A DNA stretch of 64,000 nt, taken from Tipula vernalis (lineage: Eukaryota; Arthropoda; Insecta; Diptera; Tipulidae). How positions within the stretch are numbered: the stretch's first letter is position 1; each line of letters opens with the position of its first letter. The notes beneath the pieces are model-generated. The model had not been told where the DNA came from, ran no database searches, and saw only the letters and a program-made list of their open reading frames with translations. The stretch is from contig OY282558.1 of NCBI GenBank assembly GCA_958295665.1, positions 184,304,015 through 184,368,014 on the forward strand. Reading direction: 5' to 3'. Made by a program: the position numbers and the translations under genes. Shown one piece after another: positions 55,620-64,000 of the stretch.

Positions 55620-56229
55620 CGAAAAGTTCGATTTTGGTCTGAAACAAGAACAAGCTTTTAGGGAATTACAGAATTGTTTATCTACTCCGCCGGTCCTTCA
55701 TATTTTTAGCTCTAGCCGAAAAACAGAAGTTCATACAGATGCTTCAAAATTTGGATTCGGAGCTATATTATTACAATTTAAAAGTGAAGATCAGTCGTAT
55801 CATCCTACTTTTTATTTCAGCAAGCGAACTACAAAAACCGAGGAAAACTATAGTAGCTACGAGTTGGAAGTACTGGCCATAGTAAACGCATTAAAGAAGT
55901 TCCGGTTGTACCTGCTAGGTATCCCGTTTAAGATAGTTACAGATTGCGCTGCGTTTAAAGCTACAATGGAGAAGAAGGATTTGCTGCCACGAATTGCTGG
56001 TTGGACAATGTTTCTTCAAGATTTTGATTATACCATCGAATATAGGAGTGGTACCAAGATGAGACATTCAGACGCATTGAGTAGATATCCAATAATAGCT
56101 GTTGTTGCCGATGCATTTATTGAGAAGATTAAAATTCCTCAACAGACCGATGAGCACCTACGCTTGTCAGAGAAATGTCTAGACAAGGGATCAGTCGAAA
56201 ACTATTGCTTATATGTTGTGTATCCCTAA
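55620..56229 (+). pseudogene. Gypsy RNase H
   Basis: In one frame: QEQAFRELQNCLSTPPVLHI, VHTDASKFGFGAILLQ (first Asp), FYFSKRTTKTEENYSSYELE (Glu), KIVTDCAAFKATME (second Asp) and YRSGTKMRHSDALSRYP. It closes with a stop at 56227-56229, where the pol frame should continue, so a frameshift separates it from the integrase. Confidence 0.85.
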
Positions 56230-56455
56230 AATAATACAATACGAGATTATTAAAGACACACACGAAAGAGGTCATTTTGGATTAAATAAAACAATTGAAT
56301 TGCTCAAACGAGAATATTATATGCCTGTTTTGCTGGCAAAAATTCAAAATGTAATTCGTAATTGCATACCTTGTATTCTATCCGAACGAAAGATTAGCAA
56401 ACAAGAAGGTTTGTTAAATCCTATACCAAAAGGAGAGTTATCGCTGTCGACCTAT
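56213..56455 (+). pseudogene. Gypsy integrase, N-terminal zinc-binding part
   Basis: IIKDTHERGHFGLNKTIELL and NVIRNCIPCILSERKI give the HHCC zinc site (H..H in HERGH, C..C in CIPC). The frame is cut by the (TAA)n-tailed element right after LSLST. Confidence 0.82.
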
Positions 56456-57208
56456 TATTATTATTATTATTGGGGGGCCATGCGGGCGATCAGCCACTTC
56501 GCACTGCGACCTAAAAGATCTATTATGCTGGCCCCTGCTTAATTATCCGTCCAGTCAATATTCAGGTTCTTATTGAACCTGACAATACTGCCTTCCGGTA
56601 CGTGACACATACTATCTAGGCTCATTGCTCTCCCTCCTAGATGTTTACTACAGCATGTAGTTCTGCTAGAAAGACGGTAGCATTGGAGCTCAAGGACCTC
56701 GAGAGGGTTGTCCCACTCCCGTATATTCCTAATCCTGCCGCGTATTCCGTTTGATTTTACTCTTACGAGTTGCTGGGAATTGCAAATCACCTGTAGGTCA
56801 CCCAGCTTTACTACAGGAAGGCTAAATAAAACTGGAGGGTGCCTGGTATCCAGAGTCCGCATATTTTGGGCTAATTAACCTATCAGCCATTCATCTTTCG
56901 GCATATGCTGTTCCACCTTAGATTAGGGTTTTTTGTCAAGGTTTTCTCCTTTAGCGCCGTACTTTAGCCTGTGCCAAATGGCCAAAAATGTGCCAAGTGG
57001 CCTTAGTTACCAGTGGTTGCCACGAGGAGGCAGTACGTACACTTGCGAATTGTGAAGAGGTTACCCCTTACACAATTGTACCCATCACACAGCTGCCTAA
57101 TGACAAGACCAGAACAGCTCACGTGATGCGCACCCTACTGGAAGGTTATGGAGCTAGTAGATTAATCTACTCAACTTTGATCCCCCCCTCCAATAGACGC
57201 CAAACCAC
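56456..57208 (-). mobile_element. Short (TAA)n-tailed non-LTR-type element, copy 2
   Basis: This copy of the unit at 3680-4403 lies within the integrase and is flanked by GCTGTCGACCTAT (56443-56455 and 57210-57222), a 13-14 bp duplication. The TAA-repeat tail is at the low-coordinate end, so it is oriented minus. The minus-strand frame 56862-56539 (107 codons) has no stop and contains NIREWDNPLEVLELQC and EGSIVRF. A 19-bp local duplication (GTGCCAAATGGCC and GTGCCAAGTGGCC near 56972-57003) is unique to this copy. It is younger than the host Gypsy element. Confidence 0.88.
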
Positions 57209-57222
57209 CGCTGTCGACCTAT

Positions 57223-57680
57223 CACATTAATCATTTGGGGCCAATGACTTCAACAAAAAAAACAATAAGGATACTAAGATGTATCGTGTCGTGATTGATG
57301 GATTCACAAAATTCGTGTGGATGTACCCTGTGAAATCATTAACAACAAACGAAGTAATCCAGAAGCTTGAAGTTCAAAAAACCAATTTTGGTAGCCCAGC
57401 CAAATGACTTTAGAAAATATTGCTCAGATGAGAACATATCGCACGTGTTGATTACAACCGGCGTTCCAAGAGGGAATGGCCAAGTAGAACGAATACATCG
57501 TATAATAATACCAGCGTTAGCAAAGTTGTCGTTGGAGAACCCAGAAGGTTGGTATAAATACGTTAGTACACTACAAATTTTTATTAATTCTAGTTGGCAA
57601 CTTGCCATACGAATGAGTCCTTTCCAATTATTATTTGGAATACCGATGCGATATGCGAATGAAAGAAGATCTTAAGCTTT
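57223..57680 (+). pseudogene. Gypsy integrase catalytic core
   Basis: After the insertion the frame resumes at HINHLGPMTSTKK, where the first catalytic Asp (normally HIDHLGP) is Asn, then VVIDGFTKFVWMYPVKSLTT. The block with the second Asp is deleted near 57400. DFRKYCSDENISHVLITTGV and PRGNGQVERIHRII (Glu in QVER) follow in another frame, with SPFQLLFGIPMR at the end. Confidence 0.85.
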
Positions 57681-58132
57681 ATGAATCCATTGAAGATGCA
57701 ATAGCCCACAATTTTAATGAGGAGCGAACTAGTTTGCGGAAAGAAGCATCCAGGCAAATAGATCGTGTGCAATTGGATAACAGGAGGAATTTTAACAAGA
57801 AAAGGGAAAAAGCAACCATATACAAATTGAACGATACAATAGCTATTAAGAAAATGCAATTTGGAACTGGTCAAAAAATTCTGCCAAAGTATCAGGGGCG
57901 TTACAAAATAATTGCTGTAAAGGCGAACGATCGATATGACGTCGAGAAAATTGGCGATACTCCTGACCCACAGAAAACCACAACAAGTGCAGACAACATG
58001 AAAATGTGGAGAACAACACTGAGAGAAATCGAAATCGACGATAATGACAGTGTAGAAGATGACCTAGGGCCAACGAATAACAATGTATCCTTGTTGCCTA
58101 GTGAGATGACCTTCGATGACGACAATCTATAA
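57635..58132 (+). pseudogene. Gypsy integrase C-terminal domain
   Basis: EASRQIDRVQLDNRRNFNKK, then GTGQKILPKYQGRYKIIAVK with YDVEKIGDTP, corresponds to the GPY/F-type C-terminal module. An acidic tail ends at a stop at 58130-58132. The frame is open from 57635, in a register different from the core. Confidence 0.82.
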
Positions 58133-58350
58133 ATAAAGGAAAACCTATGAAGAAGAATTGTGTAGTTTTAAAATGTATACTTAATCAATTAACCAGTTCG
58201 AAGCCATCAAAATAAAAGACGAATAAGGTGAAAATAAAAACGTTAATCAAAGAAGTTTAAAGACGTATCGGCAAATCAAGACGTGTAAAAGAAGACGACA
58301 ATGCCGAAAAACGGAAGACAGCGAGGCGATGTTAACGAGGATGGCCGAGT
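58133..58350 (+). other. Pol-to-LTR segment
   Basis: A non-coding stretch in which a strong polypurine tract is not obvious; GAGGATGGCCGAG just before the LTR is the nearest candidate. No envelope gene. Confidence 0.5.
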
Positions 58351-58784
<434 letters not shown>

Positions 58785-59215
58785 GTATGGGTCATTCCAC
58801 GGTAATACAGTCAATTTTTCACAATTCCCAAACTTCATCCTAATGATTTTTACAGACTACAAATAAACGATTATGAATAGTGTAAATTTTGTAATAATGT
58901 AGCTACAATGAGACCACCAGAGGGCTGCAAATTTAAATTTATGACGAATGTGAAGTTTCTGACAAATTCCGACAAATTGAAAAACAAATATGTACACAAA
59001 ATTTGTCGAAATAACAAAAAAATGTATATGTATCGGTAAAACAGTCGGCAAAAGCAATTTTAGATTTAAATGGTACTTAAAAAAGTGTTTTAATAAATGT
59101 AATGATAAGATTATCATTGAGTACCAGAATGGACTAAAAAATAATTTCAAAAATGAATTTATAATTAAAAAAACTATATGATCAATTTATATAAAACACA
59201 GCTTGCTCATGAACC
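58785..59215. other. Spacer, nothing recognised
   Basis: AT-rich. The overlapping frames 58857-59150 and 58990-59181 lack resemblance to known families. Confidence 0.45.
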
Positions 59216-60207
59216 AGGCATACATGATTAGTTAAGTAAAGGCATGCTCTACAAAATAAAATTAGCCCCATTTTCTTAGGATGGGGTTAGACCTTTTATT
59301 ATTGACTTGGTACTTAAGCGATTTTTATGAAATTAATCAAAATTAGGGGTTCACTTTAACGCGGATTGGCCAGCTCACAGAGATTTCGCAAGCACAAGGC
59401 ATACCTGATTAGTTAGGTAAAGGCATGCTCTAAAAAACAAAATAAGCCCCATTTCCATACGATGGGGTTAGACCTTTTGTTATTGACTTGGTACTTAAGC
59501 GATTTTTATGAAATTAATCAAAATTAGGGGTTCACTTTAACGCGGATTGGCCAGCTCACAGAGATTTCGCAAGAAGAAGGCATACCTGATTAGTTAGGTA
59601 AAGGCATGCTCTACAAAATAAAATAAGCCCCATTTCCATACGATGGGGTTAGACCTATTGTTATTGACTTGGTACTTAAGCGATTTTTATGAAATTAATC
59701 AAAATTAGGGGTTCACTTTAACGCGGATTGGCCAGCTCACAGAGATTTCGCAAGGACAAGGCATACCTGATTAGTTAGGTAAAGGCATGCTCCAAAAACA
59801 AAATAAGCCCCATTTCCATACGATGGGGTTAGACCTTTTGTTATTCACTTGGTACTTAAGCGATTTTATGAAATTAATCAAAATTAGGGGTTCACTTTAA
59901 CGCGGATTGGCCAGCTCACAGAGATTTCGCAAGGACAAGGCATACCTGATTAGTTAGGTGAAGGCATGTTCTACAAAATAAAATAAGCCCCATTTCCATA
60001 CGATGGGGTTAGACCTTTTGTTATTGACTTGGTACTTAAGCGATTTTTATGAAATTAATCAAAATTAGGGGTTCACTTTAACGCGGATTGGCCAGCTCAC
60101 AGAGATTTCGCAAGGACAAGGCATACCTGATTAATTAGGTAAAGGCATGCTCTAAAAAACAAAATAAGCCCCATTTCCATACGATGGGGTTAGTAGACCT
60201 TTTGTTA
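59216..60207. repeat. Left array of 181-bp tandem units
   Basis: Six units start at 59218, 59399, 59580, 59761, 59940 and 60121. They contain GGCATACCTGATTAGTTAGG, CCCCATTTCCATACGATGGG and ATTAGGGGTTCACTTTAACG. Units 2-6 are nearly identical; the first is diverged at its edge and the last is cut within it at about 60207. No coding frame. Confidence 0.92.
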
Positions 60208-60418
60208 TTGATGGAGCATTTATATGCATTGATACTATTTAGTGTATCAGTAGCCCCCCATCTTGGGTATAAAACGGCCAGTAATAGAACATCACAGAGT
60301 TTGAAGTTTTAAACGATGACTCCTATTCCTTAATTGAATATTAAGAGTTTTGGTGAAAAATTAAATGAGTTTTAATCAAACCACTGTTTTCAAATTTTGC
60401 GGATTTTGAATGAAATGC
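60208..60418. repeat. Unique inner arm segment (left)
   Basis: It runs from GATGGAGCATTTATATGCAT to GGATTTTGAATGAAATGC and is the reverse complement of 61284-61494. GGGTATAAAACGGCC (about 60265-60280) looks like a TATA-box promoter core. Confidence 0.88.
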
Positions 60419-60422
60419 CATC

Positions 60423-61176
60423 TTACCTAAAACAAGCACCCCGATGGTGAGAGGCGAGGGGACTTACCTAAAACAAGCAGTCGATGATGAGAGGCGAGGG
60501 GACTCACATAAAATAAGCACCCCGATGGTGAGAGGCGAGGGGACTCATTTAAAATAAGCACCCCGATGGTGAGAGGCGAGGGGACTTACCTAAAACAAGT
60601 ACCCTGATGGTGAGAGGCGAGGGGACTCACATAAAATAAGCACCCCGATGGTGAGAGGCGAGGGGACTCACATAAAATAAGCACCCCGATGGTGAGGCGA
60701 GGGGACTCACATAAAATAAGCAACCCGATGGTGAGAGGCGTTGGGACTCACATAAAATAAGCACCCCGATGGTGAGAGGCGAGGGGACTCACATAAAATA
60801 AGCACCCCGATGGTGAGAGGCGAGGGGACCTACCTAAAACAAGCACCCCGATGGTAAGAGGCGAGGGGACTCACATAAAATAAGCACCCCGATGGTGAGA
60901 GGCGAGGGGACTCACATAAAATAAGCAACCCGATGGTGAGAGGCGAGGGGACTCACATAAAATAAGCACCCCGATGGTGAGAGGCGAGGGGACTCACATA
61001 AAATAAGCACCCCGATGGTGAGAGGCGAGGGGACCTACCTAAAACAAGCACCCCGATGGTCAGAGGCGAGAGGACTCACATAAAATAAGCACCCCGATGG
61101 TGAGAGGCGAGGGGACTCACATAAAATAAGCACCCCGATGGTGAGATGCGAGGGGACTTAACTAAAACAAGCACCC
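60423..61176. repeat. Central array of about eighteen 41-bp units
   Basis: The unit CACCCCGATGGTGAGAGGCG plus AGGGGACTCACATAAAATAA is repeated head to tail. Variants with TACCTAAAACAAG recur in a patterned way, suggesting higher-order amplification. It lies at the centre of the foldback and is not itself inverted. Confidence 0.92.
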
Positions 61177-61283
61177 CAGAGGGAACAAAATACTACTACG
61201 TCCACGTCGTTGTTCCTGGGTTACCCTGAATGTAGTTTGTTGAAAAAAATAAACATGCCTGACTTTAATTTTCTATTGCAAGT

Positions 61284-61494
61284 GCATTTCATTCAAAATC
61301 CGCAAAATTTGAAAACAGTGGTTTGATTAAAACTCATTTAATTTTTCACCAAAACTCTTAATATTCAATTAAGGAATAGGAGTCATCGTTTAAAACTTCA
61401 AACTCTGTGATGTTCTATTACTGGCCGTTTTATACCCAAGATGGGGGGCTACTGATACACTAAATAGTATCAATGCATATAAATGCTCCATCAA
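61284..61494. repeat. Unique inner arm segment (right)
   Basis: Reverse complement of 60208-60418, with near-complete identity by eye. Confidence 0.88.
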
Positions 61495-62518
61495 TAACAA
61501 AAGGTCTAACCCCATCGTATGGAAATGGGGCTTATTTTGTTTTTTAGAGCATGCCTTTACCTAATTAATCAGGTATGCCTTGTCCTTGCGAAATCTCTGT
61601 GAGCTGGCCAATCCGCGTTAAAGTGAACCCCTAATTATGATTAATTTCATAAAAATCGCTTAAGTACCAAGTCAATAACAAAAGGTCTAACCCCATCGTA
61701 TGGAAATGGGGCTTATTTTATTTTGTAGAGCATGCCTTTATCTAACTAATCAGGTATGCCTTGTCCTTGCGAAATCTCTGTGAGCTGGCCAATCCGCGTT
61801 AAAGTGAACCCCTAATTTTGATTAATTTCATAAAAATCGCTTAAGTACCAAGTGAATAACAAAAGGTCTAACCCCATCGTATGGAAATGGGGCTTATTTT
61901 GTTTTTTAGAGCATGCCTTTACCTAACTAATCAGGTATGCCTTGTCCTTGCGAAATCTCTGTGAGCTGGCCAATCCGCGTTAAAGTGAACCCCTAATTTT
62001 GATTAATTTCATAAAAATCGCTTAAGTACCAAGTCAATAACAATAGGTCTAACCCCATCGTATGGAAATGGGGCTTATTTTGTTTTTTAGAGCATGCCTT
62101 CACCTAACTAATCAGGTATGCCTTGTCCTTGCGAAATCTCTGTGAGCTGGCCAATCCGCGTTAAAGTGGACCCCTAATTTTGATTAATTTCATAAAAATC
62201 GCTTAAGTACCAAGTCAATAACAAAAGGTCTAACCCCATCGTATGGAAATGGGGCTTATTTTGTTTTTTAGAGCATGCCTTCACCTAACTAATCAGGTGT
62301 GCCTTGTCCTTGCGAAATCTCTGTGAGCTGGCCAATCCGCGTTAAAGTGAACCCCTAATTTTGATTAATTTCATAAAAATCGCTTAAGTACCAAGTCAAT
62401 AACAAAAGGTCTAACCCCATCGTATGGAAATGGGGCTTATTTTGTTTTTTAGAGCATGCCTTTACCTAACTAATCAGGTATGCCTTGTTCTTGCGAAATC
62501 TCTGTGAGCTGGCCAATC
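61495..62518. repeat. Right array of 181-bp tandem units (inverted)
   Basis: Six units in inverse orientation to the left array, cut at GGCCAATC at 62518. Together 59216-62518 forms a single 3.3-kb foldback. Confidence 0.92.
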
Positions 62519-64000
62519 ATCGATACAGTTTACAACTATGATTTGTAAAACAAATTTTTTCTACCAATTCCGTTGGTTTTACCGATTATTATTAAATTTT
62601 TGAGTCAATTTATTTACTTACCATTTGTTTTATTAGCACAGCGAGGCTTCTTTGCAGTATATTGAAACCTTACATATTTTAATCACACATTTCGATTTAC
62701 CATATTGTTTTAGTGAAATAACTATTTTTTTGTCTACTGTAAAAAAAATTTACCAATACATATACAGTTTTTGTTATTTGTCGGAAACTACACATTCGTC
62801 ATTAATTTCATCTTTGTTTTCTTGCCCGCATAACATTTCTTCATTTTGAATACTTTAAGCTTAATGCGGCTATTGTTAACATTGTCCTAGAGCTTAGAAA
62901 TTTTGGCTTTTGAAGTTTTTCATACAGAGGAATAAACTTATGGGGTGTCCCGAGATAAAAAGCAGGGTTGGAAAATAAGGACCACCCTAATGTATATACT
63001 GTACGATTCTAATCTAATTATGTTTATTATGTTAGGTCGTCTCTGAGCTACTGTTTATAAGTTTTAAGTGAAATTTAAAGTAATAATGATTATGATGTTA
63101 AGAAGTGGACAAAAATCTAATCCAACAAACTAATAAATGAGTTTTTCAGAATACTGGTATCATCCTAATAAACTACAAAATTAGATTTAGACAGTTAATT
63201 GTTTTATTTTGATAGTTTTAAAGCATAACAACAAATTTACAGAAACAAGTTCTGAAATATGAAGTAGTTAAGAAAAACGGATTACTAATACCAACATTAA
63301 AATTACTTGTAATACTTAAAGATTAATTCATAACAAGTTTATGGAAATTAAATTAAAGGTAAATTTAAACTTAATTAATTAAGAGTATGATTAGTTATTT
63401 AAAAATTAATGCAGATTTGAATTTTAGGAATTATTAAAAAAAAACGTGATTCGAAGATTTTAAATGTTATCGACAATAATTTCACTTATTGTGACCAAAA
63501 ATGAATCAGATAATTCAAATCTGAGAAACTCTACTTATTATTTAACTTAACAATTGGAATTCAAACATTACTACACATTATTTTACAAGTCAAAGAGAGA
63601 AGTACCTAGAATTTCCGGTATTTCATCGCATACATTTTTTCAGTTTAAAAGTACCAAATTTCCTGTTAAATTCACGTTTAAAAATCAGCACACCATTTAA
63701 AACGTTTGGAATTGATTTCCCGGAAGAATGCTTTTCACGTGGGCAGCTTTTATGTTATCCATTTTCGCAATTACTAGCGAAAACGTTGTTCTATGTATGT
63801 ATGTATGTATAAGCGTAAAGAAATTCTTGATTAATAAAAATACTCGTAAATAACAAAATTTATTATTTGGATATTTTATTAAATTCTACATCCAGTAGTA
63901 TACATAGGTACTATGTTATAATGTCTATACCGCGTCGCTTTGATAATATGTTCAATTAAAAATTTTAATATGTACCAAAAAATTTTATTATTTACAAAAA
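62519..64000. other. AT-rich non-coding DNA, nothing recognised
   Basis: Contains a short (ATGT)n run near 63793. The open frame 62652-62849 is unsupported. Confidence 0.5.

Noticed and set aside
58133..58350. Envelope-like gene of the Gypsy element
   Set aside because: Only about 220 non-coding bases separate integrase and LTR, with no signal peptide or membrane segment.
60423..61176. CRISPR-like regular direct repeats
   Set aside because: Units are contiguous with no unique spacers, no cas genes are present, and the genome is clearly eukaryotic.

Overview
This window reads as a transposon-packed, AT-rich intergenic or heterochromatic stretch of an arthropod genome, most likely an insect and possibly a dipteran. 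The sequence evidence is: short GT-AG introns (51-76 bp) inside decayed transposase genes; animal-type retroelements (Gypsy, Jockey/CR1-like, Penelope-like); Tc1, Merlin, PIF/Harbinger, MULE and Helitron remnants; a tRNA-type SINE; and long (AT)n tracts. I found no intact host gene, no rRNA or tRNA gene and nothing bacterial. Almost every recognisable coding region is a pseudogene with stops, frameshifts or internal deletions.

Layout. 1-10 kb: a perfect foldback at 1583-1813; a Helitron (Pif1-type helicase) remnant at 2.2-3.4 kb; SINE-like copies split by a 0.72 kb (TAA)n-tailed retroelement with target duplications (its sister copy sits at 56.5 kb); degenerate tandem repeats; a Jockey-like RT pseudogene at 8.45-9.37 kb. 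10-22 kb: a Tc1 fragment abutting a truncated intron-containing DDE-like gene (element A, 10.6-12.3 kb); an LTR-element gag fragment with a tRNA-Lys-type primer site (15.7-17.15 kb); a Tc1 pseudogene at 21.1-21.75 kb. 22-27.3 kb: chained inverted repeats carrying three arrays of a 15-bp GGCCGAA minisatellite, then a Merlin element with 8-bp target duplication. 29-37 kb: Penelope-like and CR1-like fragments, a solo LTR, a PIF/Harbinger element with two convergent genes, and a 420-bp foldback.

37.3-51.3 kb is a very large nested inverted structure. Outer arms X/X' (37.3-38.7 and 50.4-51.3 kb) and inner arms Y/Y' (44.0-44.3 and 46.9-47.5 kb) each border short AT-rich minisatellite arrays in inverted pairs. 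Between the arrays lie two MULE transposase remnants and a 3742-bp TIR element (element B, 38931-42672) that encodes a homologue of element A. The space between Y and Y' holds a non-LTR pseudogene and two adjacent solo LTRs, each with ATAT duplications. The combination of MULE remnants, long inverted arms and tandem arrays recalls Foldback/Phantom-type MULEs.

53.3-58.6 kb is a decayed Gypsy element with 211/213-bp LTRs inserted in an (AT)n tract; it lacks gag and its integrase is interrupted by the (TAA)n-tailed element. 59.2-62.5 kb is a 3.3-kb foldback made of six 181-bp units, a unique segment and about eighteen 41-bp units, followed by the same unique segment and 181-bp units inverted. 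The rest is AT-rich DNA with no recognisable features.
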